Assembly: GCA_036557885.1 (NCBI GenBank) | Contig: DATBGS010000060.1 | Coordinates: 1-64,000 of the forward strand | Reading direction: 5' to 3' | Source of the DNA: DATBGS01 sp036557885 | GTDB lineage: Bacteria; Chloroflexota; Ktedonobacteria; Ktedonobacterales; DATBGS01 | DNA length: 64,000 nt | In this document: piece after piece, positions 1 to 6,737 of the stretch | How positions within the stretch are numbered: position 1 is the stretch's first letter | Layout: every line of letters starts with the position of its first letter | The notes under the pieces: model-generated | What the model was told of the DNA's origin: nothing | The model's database searches: none | What the model saw: the letters and a program-made list of their open reading frames with translations, nothing else | Position numbers and translations under genes: made by a program

Positions 1-1353
1 CCCGTTCTGTGGGAAAGCCAGCGCCAGATCTCCCGCCAGAGCGGGAAGCTGGCTTACCTGGCTCCAGTGGGCGCCGCCGTCATCGCTGCGCCAGAGAAAC
101 TGGCTGGCGGGTGTGTAGTCGTTCGGGTCATAGCAGCCAGATGTCTCGGTAATTGCAAAGATGGTGCTGCCAGTGGGCGTGGGCGCGTAGTCGCAGGCGT
201 TCTGGCTGTTGGCGCGCAGGTCGGCATCCACCAGCTTCCAGGTTTTGCCGCCGTCGTCGCTGGCGAGAATGCGGACGCTGGCCCCGCCAAAGGTCACATT
301 GCCTACTGTCGAGTAATTGCTGATGGTGGAGTAGAGGCGCTGTCCCTGTGGGCGCAGGATTTCCTCGCTGGTGGGGTTTTGGAAATGGCCGCCATAGGGC
401 GCGCCCAGCGCGCCTGCAATGGGCAGGGCCAGCCTGGACCAATGCTGCCCACCATCTGTGCTGAGATACTGCACGCCGCAGGTTGGCCCGCCGGAGAGCC
501 GCGCCAGGGCATTGCTGCCGGTGGGCGTCAACTGACACAAGTTGGGATGAGGAATCTGGTAAAGAGTCAGCGTGATGAAGACGACGTTGGGGTCAAGCGA
601 GCTGACGAAAACGCTGGTTGAGTCAAACACTGATGGCAGGCCGCCGGGCGCTGCCAACTTGTGCCAGGTTTTGCCGCCGTCGTCGCTGCGCCGGATGCGG
701 ATGGTGGTGTCGCCATTGGCTGTCTGATTCTGGTAGAGAATGCGCGTGTTGCCGGGGAACAGCATGGGCGCGTCCCCGTCCTGGGCATTCCCCGTAAATG
801 TGCTGGTCCATTGGCCTGCTGGCAGGGAGATGGTGGTTGCGGTGGCGCTGGCCTTGGGCTTTGGTGTGCCAGAAGAGCCAAGCGTTGGCTTGTTGGTGTG
901 TTTGGGAAGGATGGTGGTAAACAGGAGGACAAAAACCGCCACCACGACGGTCAGCGTTACTAAAGCGGTGAGGCCGCGTACTCGTTTGGTATTCATAGTG
1001 GAAGTTCCCTTGTGAGAGGTGAAAGTTGCTTTTGCTCGGTTCTCATCTGGTGCTGTCTGGCTTGTTTCTCGATAGAGTGTTGTCAGGTCGGACAGGTGGA
1101 ACGAGACGCGCTGCTCAGTATGGTTGGAGGTCGCCTGGCTGCGCCGCGTGGCCTGCTGCGTGATGCGCTCCCAGGCACGCGCCAGCGTTTGCTCGCGCTG
1201 CCCTGGTGCCTGCTGGCGATAGATGCGGCGAAGCTGGCGAATGAGGCGGGCGCTGGCAGTGGGCGGCTGGGCAGGCTGGGCCTGTTGCTTCAGCAGGTGC
1301 TCTATTTGCTCGTCAATTCTCTTGGAAGAGAATGATTCGTCGTGGGAATCCAT
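1..1353 (-). CDS. Membrane-anchored anti-sigma-like protein with Asp-box (BNR/Ycf48-like) propeller, C-terminus off the left edge
   Basis: Open on the minus strand from ATG 1351-1353 to the window edge, with 451 codons visible. Residues 1-119 are polar and probably cytoplasmic. Residues about 127-149 form one hydrophobic membrane segment. The rest is a secreted-type region with four Asp-box motifs (SDDGGKTW, STDGGQHW, SDDGGKTW, SDDGGAHW), as in sialidase or Ycf48-like beta-propellers. An internal ATG at 994-996 has a weak AAGGGAA upstream and could be a second start, but the frame is unbroken from 1353 and the gene begins 5 bases after the ECF sigma stop. This arrangement suggests an anti-sigma/sensor partner. 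The propeller ligand is unknown. No zinc-finger anti-sigma motif is seen, so the anti-sigma role rests on context. Confidence 0.72.
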   Translation of the reverse strand, partial: MDSHDESFSSKRIDEQIEHLLKQQAQPAQPPTASARLIRQLRRIYRQQAPGQREQTLARAWERITQQATRRSQATSNHTEQRVSFHLSDLTTLYRETSQTAPDENRAKATFTSHKGTSTMNTKRVRGLTALVTLTVVVAVFVLLFTTILPKHTNKPTLGSSGTPKPKASATATTISLPAGQWTSTFTGNAQDGDAPMLFPGNTRILYQNQTANGDTTIRIRRSDDGGKTWHKLAAPGGLPSVFDSTSVFVSSLDPNVVFITLTLYQIPHPNLCQLTPTGSNALARLSGGPTCGVQYLSTDGGQHWSRLALPIAGALGAPYGGHFQNPTSEEILRPQGQRLYSTISNYSTVGNVTFGGASVRILASDDGGKTWKLVDADLRANSQNACDYAPTPTGSTIFAITETSGCYDPNDYTPASQFLWRSDDGGAHWSQVSQLPALAGDLALAFPQNG

Positions 1354-1358
1354 AGGGT

Positions 1359-1901
1359 TTAGCTCTTTTCCGGCGGCTTTTCGTAGAGGCCGCGCAGGTG
1401 GTTCAGGGTTCTGGAAAGGATAGAGCGCACGGTGCCCTCGCGTTTCCCAATCTGTGCCGCAATCTCGGCGCTGCGCAGTTCCTCGCCAAAGCGCAGTTGC
1501 AAGACGCGCTGCTGCATGGGCGACAACTGTTTGATGAGTGCCTGGAGGTGAGCATCCTGCTCTTTGTCCAGGCTGGCCTGTTCCGGGCTGGCGTCCTGCT
1601 CGTCAACGATGCTCTGGTGCGTCTCGCCCAGCGGTATCTGGCGCTGGCGATTCCGGCGCCGGTAGATGTCCACGACTTTGTTATGCGCCACGCGCCAGAG
1701 CCAGGCGTGCTGCTCCTGCTCGCTCAGCCCAAAGAAATAGGGCTGCTCCAGCGCCGCCAGAAAGACTTCCACCAGCAGATCCTCAGCATCCTCAACGGAA
1801 GAAAGCTGCTTGCGCGCGTAGTCAAAGATGGCGCTGGCGTGGCGCTGATAGAGCATGGCGAGTGGATGGCGCTCCGAGGCGGGCGGCGCGTGCTGAAACA
1901 T
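1359..1901 (-). CDS. ECF RNA polymerase sigma factor
   Basis: A 180-residue sigma-70 family protein of the short ECF type. The N-terminal half has a region 2-like helix set (a DAEDLLVEVF stretch near residues 37-46, then WLWRVAHNKVVDIYRRR near 67-83). The C-terminal half has region 4 (LSPMQQRVLQLRFGEELRSAEIA near 126-148, then a KREGTVRSILSRTLNHLR recognition helix). It should direct core RNA polymerase to a small regulon. It is the first gene of a two-gene unit with the membrane-anchored Asp-box protein, 5 bases downstream, and such pairing usually means the partner holds the sigma factor inactive until a signal arrives. The start at 1901 follows GAGAGGA. Confidence 0.93.
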   Translation of the reverse strand: MFQHAPPASERHPLAMLYQRHASAIFDYARKQLSSVEDAEDLLVEVFLAALEQPYFFGLSEQEQHAWLWRVAHNKVVDIYRRRNRQRQIPLGETHQSIVDEQDASPEQASLDKEQDAHLQALIKQLSPMQQRVLQLRFGEELRSAEIAAQIGKREGTVRSILSRTLNHLRGLYEKPPEKS

Positions 1902-1946
1902 GTTGTCCTCTCAGGGTTCTTGCGCAAGAAATGAGATTTCACTCTG

Positions 1947-1975
1947 CTATATCGCTTCTGGGTGTAAAACGTTGC
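1947..1975 (-). promoter_or_regulatory. Candidate ECF-type autoregulatory promoter
   Basis: On the minus strand GTTTT is followed 14 bases later by TATA, about 47 bases before the sigma start at 1901. The same GTTTT-N14-TATA layout, with similar flanks, occurs upstream of the second ECF gene at 9569-9597. Inference only: two sites are too few to prove a motif. Confidence 0.3.
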
Positions 1976-2075
1976 AGGCAGCAAAAACTTGCTGAGCCAA
2001 AAGAGGAGCGTGCAAGCGAATGCTATACTAATGGCAGAGATAACAGCCACGTATATTTTGATGAGGAAGAGCACG

Positions 2076-2552
2076 ATGCCCAAACCGCAACCTATTCCGC
2101 TGAACTGGGAGAAGGTTGGCACTGGTCGCCTGGCGCTCTGGGGGCGGCCAGGCGTCAAAAGCCTCCCATTCTTGAAAGAGGGAGGCTGTGATCGCGTGGT
2201 GACGCTGCTTTCGGAAAAAGAAGGCGGAGAAGAGGTTGGGCGGGCGGTGCTCAATGCGCAGCTTGCCTGGACCTGGATGCCGCTGGCTGGTGCTACGCCG
2301 CCTACAGACCAGGCAAGGGAGCAGTTGCTGGAGCGCATTGACGAGCTATCGGGCTATCTCGATCAGGGCGAATCGCTGCTGATCCATTGTTCAGCGGGTA
2401 TCCATCGGACAGGGATGATTGCGTACGCGCTGCTGCGCCGCAGAGGACTCTCGGCTTCTGAAGCGCGCGAGACGCTCACACGCATACGGCAGCATACCGC
2501 AGAGGGCATGCACGCCGCGCATTATGCCTGGGGCGATGCGGCTGCCCTATAA
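2076..2552 (+). CDS. Dual-specificity / tyrosine phosphatase-like protein
   Basis: A 158-residue protein with the cysteine phosphatase signature HCSAGIHRTG at residues 104-113, where C105 and R111 give the C-x5-R active-site loop. A preceding acidic or polar loop near residue 70-80 may supply the general acid. It would hydrolyse phosphate esters through a phosphocysteine intermediate; protein or small-molecule substrate is unknown. The ATG at 2076 is chosen because GAGGAAGA lies 5 bases upstream; the frame extends further upstream but those starts lack a ribosome site. The gene is alone, divergent from the ECF unit and convergent with msrA. Cytoplasmic, with no signal peptide. Confidence 0.82.
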   Translation: MPKPQPIPLNWEKVGTGRLALWGRPGVKSLPFLKEGGCDRVVTLLSEKEGGEEVGRAVLNAQLAWTWMPLAGATPPTDQAREQLLERIDELSGYLDQGESLLIHCSAGIHRTGMIAYALLRRRGLSASEARETLTRIRQHTAEGMHAAHYAWGDAAAL

Positions 2553-2563
2553 ACAACAACACG

Positions 2564-2628
2564 GCCCGGCAGGGACGCCGGGGCTACAGGCAGTGCTGCT
2601 GCTTGTAGCCCCGGCGTCCCTGCCGGGC
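2564..2628. repeat. REP/BIME-like inverted pair between convergent genes
   Basis: Two perfect 25-base arms (2564-2588 and 2604-2628) in inverted orientation around a 15-base loop. Each arm carries CCCCGGC-GTCCCT-GCCGGG(G/C), itself a hairpin. The same unit occurs at 9448-9509 as an inverted pair and at 62203-62226 as a single copy. It lies 12 bases after the phosphatase stop and 8 before the msrA stop, so it may also end transcription from both sides. Confidence 0.85.
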
Positions 2629-2635
2629 GGCCACC

Positions 2636-3123
2636 CTAGCCGATGTGACACGAGGAGAGGCCGCGCTTTTCCAGGTATTGCTGGTGATAGTCTTCGGCCA
2701 GATAATACTCTGAAGCGGGCACAATCTGCGTCACAATAGGCCGCTTAAAGCGCCCAGCTTGCGCAAGCTGCTCTTTGGAGGCAAGAGCGGCCTTTTCTTG
2801 CTCTGGGGAATGGAAGAAGACTACCGAGCGATACTGTGTGCCTACGTCTGGCCCCTGGCGGTTAAGCTGCGTGGGGTCGTGGTTCTCCCAGAAGACTTTC
2901 AGCAAATCCTCGTAAGAGACGCGCGCGGGGTCATAGACCACCTGCACGGCTTCGGCGTGGCCGGTTCTGTCGGTGCAGACATCTTTGTATGATGGATTGA
3001 CTTTGCTGCCGCCGGTATAGCCAACGGACGTTTCCTTTACGCCTTTGATCTGGCGGACGTCGCCTCGACGCCCCAGAAGCATCCGGCAGCAAAGGTGGCT
3101 TTTTCGAGTGTCTTCTCTTCCAT
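2636..3123 (-). pseudogene. msrA: Peptide methionine sulfoxide reductase A, frameshifted
   Basis: ATG at 3121-3123, preceded by AAAAAGGAA, opens a frame with the MsrA active site GCFWG (catalytic Cys at residue 15) and the following GVEAT. That frame then runs into a stop (SARSKA then TAA). The rest of MsrA (FRQIKGVKETSVGYTGG onward, through the conserved NPSYKDVCT and GHAEAVQVVYDP segments) continues in another frame down to 2636. One missing base near 3057-3062 explains this: ACGTCCGCC would read ACG TTC CGC with one extra T. The 488-base span is one short of a 162-codon gene plus stop. This is either a true loss of methionine sulfoxide repair by this copy or a sequencing error. A frame opening at 3169 is not a real start. 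Confidence 0.88.
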
Positions 3124-3229
3124 TGATCTGTTCCTTTTTGCTGAGCAGCATGGTGGCCTGAAGCGCCACTATGCGTTTGTTCGGCTGGTCAGAAGGCCAG
3201 CGCTCAATAAATACATTTACCGCATGTTA

Positions 3230-3871
3230 CTAGTATTCGCGGGCCAGGCGATCTACCACCTCGGCCAGTTCTTCGGTCAGCACCCGCGCGCCAATCAGCA
3301 TGGGCGCGGCAGCCGCGCCTGGTGGTGATTCGGCCAGGCGGTGTTGGAGCGCCTTCACCACTTCTTGATGAAACCAGAGCGTTCCTTCCCGGCCTCCCTT
3401 GAACTTGCCCCAGACCAGCCCGGTTGCCTCTGGGCCGCCTTGCTGTTGTGCCCGACGCAGCAGACGCAGCAACTCGCGGGCGCTTTGCAGCTTATCGGCC
3501 ACAACAATGAGCAGCGCGGGCGCAGGCGCGTGGGCGATGTGGGCGATATAGGCTTGCTTGCGCTCGGCCCAGGGCGCTTTGATCATGCCGCCGGTGCCCT
3601 GCTCGGTGCAGGCTTCCACCAGCCGCAGCACTTCGGTGCCCAGTTGTTTTTCGATCAAAGGGCGCGTGGCGGCTCCCTGGTCTTCGATGGCGTCGTGCAG
3701 CAGGGCAGCCGCGCAGACGGTGGGCGTCCCACCATTCGCCAGGACCATGCCAGCGACCTCCAGAAGGTGGCTGAGGTAGGGAACCTCCACGCCAACGAGT
3801 GACCCTTTGCGTACCTGTCGAGCGTGGAGAGCGCTTGCCAGCGTGGTTGCGCGAACGATGAGGTCATCCAT
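3230..3871 (-). CDS. HD-domain phosphohydrolase (RelA/SpoT hydrolase-like fold)
   Basis: 213 residues with the metal-binding HD signature LLHDAIED near residue 57-64, an upstream YLSHLLEVAG histidine, and a later VADKLQSARELLR segment typical of (p)ppGpp or nucleotide HD hydrolases of the MESH1/HD_4 type. It lacks synthetase and TGS/ACT domains, so it would be a small alarmone or nucleotide hydrolase, substrate not established. Two ATGs sit two codons apart (3877 and 3871); the GACGGAAG sequence is better spaced for 3871. Transcribed alone and followed by the msrA remnant. Confidence 0.72.
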   Translation of the reverse strand: MDDLIVRATTLASALHARQVRKGSLVGVEVPYLSHLLEVAGMVLANGGTPTVCAAALLHDAIEDQGAATRPLIEKQLGTEVLRLVEACTEQGTGGMIKAPWAERKQAYIAHIAHAPAPALLIVVADKLQSARELLRLLRRAQQQGGPEATGLVWGKFKGGREGTLWFHQEVVKALQHRLAESPPGAAAAPMLIGARVLTEELAEVVDRLAREY

Positions 3872-3989
3872 TGCCATCTTCCGTCACGTTTTTTCTTTGT
3901 CTGAAACGTCCGGTCGCCTCAGCCTGCTCCATTGAAGGCTGAGACGACGGGAGCGAGACTACTGTATAGTCCTGGCACGAGCGCAAACG

Positions 3990-5429
3990 TTACAGCACGC
4001 CAGTCAGTGCCATGAGACGAAGCTCGGTCATGTCTTCGATGCTGTAGCGCAGCCCTTCGCGGCCCAGGCCGGAGTCTTTGACGCCGCCATAGGGCATGTG
4101 GTCAATGCGATAGGTTGGGATGTCGTTGACGACCACGCCGCCGACTTCAAGCTCGTTGAAGGCGTGGAAGGCATGCTGCAAGTTCTGGGTGAAGACGCCC
4201 GCCTGCAAGCCAAAGCTGGAGTCGTTGATCTGCTTGATGGCCTCGTCGAAGCTGCCGAAGGTGAAGACATCCACGATGGGCGCAAAGACCTCCTGGTTGC
4301 ACACTTTGCTTTCGCGCTTGACGTTGGTCAGGATGGTGGGCTGGAAGAAGCGCCCGTTGCGCTTGCCGCCAGTGATAATCCTGGCACCTTCCTGCACGGC
4401 TTCCTGCACCCAGCGCTCGGTGCGCTCGGCGGCTTTGTCGTCAATCATCGGGCCAACGTCGGTGGCTTCATCCAGCGGGTCGCCCTGCTTGAGCGCTTCG
4501 GTGTTGGCTTTAATCATTGCCAGTGCTTTGTCGGCAATGGCTGCATGCAGATAGATGCGCTGCACGGAGATGCAGACCTGCCCGGAGTAGGAGAAGGCGC
4601 CAGTGGCGATGCGTTGTGTGGCAAACACCAGGTCGGCGTCTTGATCTACAATCACGCCCGCGTTGCCGCCCAGTTCCAGCACGACTTTCTTTTTGCCCGC
4701 CATGCTTTTCATGCGCCAGCCCACATCTGCTGAGCCAGTAAAGGTGAGCAACTTGAAGCGCTCATCCTGCACCAGTTTATCGCCTAGCACGCGATTGGTA
4801 GGGACGACGTTGAGCGCGCCCGCTGGCAGGCCGGAATCCGCGATGATGCGCGCGACGGTGAGCATGGTGAGTGGGTCGGCGGAGGGCGGCTTGAGCAAGA
4901 TCGAGCAGCCTGCGGCAATGGCCGGGGCGATTTTGTGCGCGGCCAGGTTCAAGGGGTAGTTAAAAGGCGAAATGCCCAGCACCGGCCCAATGGGTACGCG
5001 CCGTGTGATACCAAGACGCCCTTTGCTGGAAGCCATGAGGTCCAACGGCATGACTTCGCCGCCGACGCGCTCGGCCTCGATGGATGCCTGGCGAAAGGTG
5101 AAGGCGGCGCGGTCAGTCTCCACGCGACAATCGCGGATAGGCTTGCCAGATTCCTGCGCCATCAGGCGGGCAATGTCTTCTTTTTGCGCGGCAATGCCAT
5201 CCGAAATCTTGCGCAAAATAGCGACGCGCTCGTAGGAGGGCAGCTTGCGCATAACCTGGAAGGCGCGGACGGTGGCCTGCACGGCTTCTTCCAGCGTGGC
5301 GGCGTCGGCCTGGAAGGTGCGGCCAACGACCTTGCCGGTGTAGGGATTGGTGACATCGAGCGACTCACCCGCCATTTTCCAGGCGCCGCCAATAAACATG
5401 GGGTAGGTTCGTGTCAATGTGATTGCCAT
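3990..5429 (-). CDS. NAD(P)-dependent aldehyde dehydrogenase
   Basis: 479 residues, full length for the ALDH superfamily. Seen: the oxyanion Asn in SPFNYP (N157), the K180 cofactor region LLKPPSADP, the general base Glu in LELGG (E252) and the catalytic Cys in SGQVCISVQR (C286), then the conserved NQEVFAP and PYGGVKDSG motifs. It oxidises an aldehyde to a carboxylate in the cytoplasm. Overall wording resembles lactaldehyde/glyceraldehyde-3-phosphate (non-phosphorylating) ALDHs, but the substrate is not fixed by these motifs. AGGAGAAAAAGTC precedes the ATG at 5429. It stands apart from its neighbours. Confidence 0.93.
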   Translation of the reverse strand: MAITLTRTYPMFIGGAWKMAGESLDVTNPYTGKVVGRTFQADAATLEEAVQATVRAFQVMRKLPSYERVAILRKISDGIAAQKEDIARLMAQESGKPIRDCRVETDRAAFTFRQASIEAERVGGEVMPLDLMASSKGRLGITRRVPIGPVLGISPFNYPLNLAAHKIAPAIAAGCSILLKPPSADPLTMLTVARIIADSGLPAGALNVVPTNRVLGDKLVQDERFKLLTFTGSADVGWRMKSMAGKKKVVLELGGNAGVIVDQDADLVFATQRIATGAFSYSGQVCISVQRIYLHAAIADKALAMIKANTEALKQGDPLDEATDVGPMIDDKAAERTERWVQEAVQEGARIITGGKRNGRFFQPTILTNVKRESKVCNQEVFAPIVDVFTFGSFDEAIKQINDSSFGLQAGVFTQNLQHAFHAFNELEVGGVVVNDIPTYRIDHMPYGGVKDSGLGREGLRYSIEDMTELRLMALTGVL

Positions 5430-5462
5430 GACTTTTTCTCCTGCTCTTTTCTGCTGGGTGAC

Positions 5463-5729
5463 TTAAGGGAGATGATAGCTGGTCCCTATTTTGGTAAGCT
5501 GAGTAGTATCCCCCCTGCGAACGCGCTCAACAGCCTCCTCCGCTTTGCGGGATGCAACTTTATCAAGCAACTGTTCTCCGCAGTAGGTACACTCGCCAAC
5601 CGTGATGGTGACAGTAACCGTATCCCCCTCCACTTTTGCCGTATACTCAGTATCTCGGATGACATACGTTTGTTCTCTGCCGCAGCGTGGACAAATGATC
5701 CCATCAAGCAATTCTGCTAGAGTTGGCAT
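5463..5729 (-). CDS. YgiT-type zinc-finger protein (antitoxin-like)
   Basis: 88 residues with two CxxC pairs (C13/C16 and C47/C50) separated by a beta-rich stretch, the YgiT/MqsA N-terminal zinc-finger arrangement. There is no C-terminal HTH as in full MqsA; the tail instead has an acidic-basic helix (KAEEAVERVRRG). It is the last gene of a three-gene minus-strand unit, 34 bases after the DUF4258 gene. YgiT fingers next to DUF4258 proteins are a recurrent toxin-antitoxin-like pairing, so a role in neutralising the neighbour is likely but inferred. Confidence 0.8.
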   Translation of the reverse strand: MPTLAELLDGIICPRCGREQTYVIRDTEYTAKVEGDTVTVTITVGECTYCGEQLLDKVASRKAEEAVERVRRGDTTQLTKIGTSYHLP

Positions 5730-5763
5730 AAGGTTCTCTCTTTCTTGGCATTTTTTAAGAAAG

Positions 5764-6108
5764 TTAGAGGCGCACTCGAAAATCCTGGCCCCATTCGTGA
5801 GGCCGCTGATCGGGACGATAGACGGTTATCATGACAGCAAGATCAGGGTGTTTTTGTGCGGCAGCAAGCCGACGAGCAGGGAAGGCAACCACAGTATGAA
5901 CGGGGCGGCTCTGAACGAAGCTAAGAATCAGGCAAGAGGGGCCACATGGGTCATCTGCATAGTCCTCGATTACCTCTGCATCCGGCGCCAGCATGCTCGT
6001 CCACACCGGCTCTTCGAGCAGCGCATCAGCAATAAGCTCCGTTTGCGCGTGTCGGGTGACTACCGTTCGCTGACTGGAGATAGCTTGACGCAAGGCTGCC
6101 GTATCCAT
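5764..6108 (-). CDS. DUF4258 domain protein (candidate toxin)
   Basis: 114 residues. The N-terminal TRHAQTELIADALLEEPVWT pattern and the later DDPCGPSCLILSF and VVAFPARR strands fit DUF4258, a small fold related to BrnT/RelE-like toxins. It starts 3 bases after the stop of the upstream small gene (6112) and precedes a YgiT zinc-finger gene, which is the context of a type II toxin-antitoxin module. The final WGQDFRVRL replaces the usual short basic tail. Toxic activity is inferred. Confidence 0.7.
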   Translation of the reverse strand: MDTAALRQAISSQRTVVTRHAQTELIADALLEEPVWTSMLAPDAEVIEDYADDPCGPSCLILSFVQSRPVHTVVAFPARRLAAAQKHPDLAVMITVYRPDQRPHEWGQDFRVRL

Positions 6109-6111
6109 TCG

Positions 6112-6354
6112 TCATTCCCGCTCCCAAGAGTCTCTTTCCTCTCGGATGTAAGCATCCACTTCTTCAGCCGTCTTGAAGACGCGATGTCCCTGGAATCTGG
6201 AGATGATGTCGAGCGCGCGCGGCTTCTCTGCTGACTCATCTTCTTCAACCGCCACAAAAACGCTGACTCGCATGCCTTCGGTAAGTTCTGGCGCGTTTAC
6301 TTCGATCTTGCCACCAGGCTGAACGGTGGTTTTAATATGAAGTGCGGTTGCCAT
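6112..6354 (-). CDS. Small AbrB/RelB-like antitoxin-type protein
   Basis: 80 residues. The start has a beta-hairpin pattern (HIKTTVQPGGKIEV) and the end a helix KTAEEVDAYIREERDSWERE, a combination seen in Chloroflexota and cyanobacterial antitoxin-like proteins placed before PIN or DUF4258 genes. AAAGGGATGCAAC precedes the ATG. First gene of the unit with the DUF4258 and YgiT genes. A 16-base perfect palindrome at 6430-6445 lies upstream and may be its own operator. Assignment is by pattern and context. Confidence 0.6.
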   Translation of the reverse strand: MATALHIKTTVQPGGKIEVNAPELTEGMRVSVFVAVEEDESAEKPRALDIISRFQGHRVFKTAEEVDAYIREERDSWERE

Positions 6355-6429
6355 GTTGCATCCCTTTCCCTATGCAGGGATTTGCAAATATTCGCGTGCG
6401 GGTAGGTTTATTTGTAGCTCAATATTCAT

Positions 6430-6445
6430 AACCGCATATGCGGTT
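6430..6445. promoter_or_regulatory. Palindromic operator candidate for the antitoxin unit
   Basis: Perfect 16-base palindrome AACCGCATATGCGGTT, 75-90 bases upstream of the antitoxin start at 6354. Antitoxins commonly bind such sites to repress their own operon. A second, shorter palindrome ATTTGCAAAT lies at 6369-6378. Confidence 0.4.
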
Positions 6446-6524
6446 TCCGATATGCTTATCGTAGCCCACAGCAGCCAACTTTGCAAGGAGCCTCGGCTGT
6501 TTTCCACGTGTGGAGGTGCTGCCC

Positions 6525-6553
6525 TTGCTTATGGCAAATTGCTGTGTTATACT
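6525..6553 (+). promoter_or_regulatory. Sigma-A-type promoter for ARPP-1-like gene
   Basis: TTGCTT at 6525-6530, 17-base spacer, TATACT at 6548-6553. Transcription would start near 6560, leaving about 178 bases of leader before the GTG start at 6738. Confidence 0.5.
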
Positions 6554-6737
6554 ACCTTTCTAGTGAAAAATTACATGATTGACTTGCTTAGCTGCATTGC
6601 TGGTTCAAGGGATTGCTCCTGCTCATGAGGTGGAGGAGCCGTGCCCATTCTCGGAAAATTGGCCTTGTAGCGCGTTCTTTATGGATGTGGATTTTCTGCT
6701 ACTTCTGGCGGGTACGCGGCTCTGAAAGGGGCAATTT

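Larger units (their letters stand above)
6355..6737. other. Divergent intergenic region (383 bases)
   Basis: No convincing gene. A plus-strand frame at 6353-6628 overlaps the antitoxin start and lacks a ribosome site or recognisable protein. The region holds two palindromes near the antitoxin side (6369-6378 and 6430-6445) and a sigma-A-like promoter facing the ARPP-1-like gene (6525-6553), which implies a leader of about 180 bases. Confidence 0.6.

Noticed and set aside
2636..3169. A 177-codon frame covering most of msrA from 3169
   Set aside because: Its first 30 residues do not match MsrA and lack GCFWG; the proper start with a ribosome site is 3123 in another frame. The real situation is a frameshift.
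6353..6628. A plus-strand frame of 91 codons in the gap before the ARPP-1-like gene
   Set aside because: No ribosome site, its start overlaps the antitoxin start codon region, and the Cys/Ser-rich sequence resembles no protein. The promoter at 6525 lies inside it.
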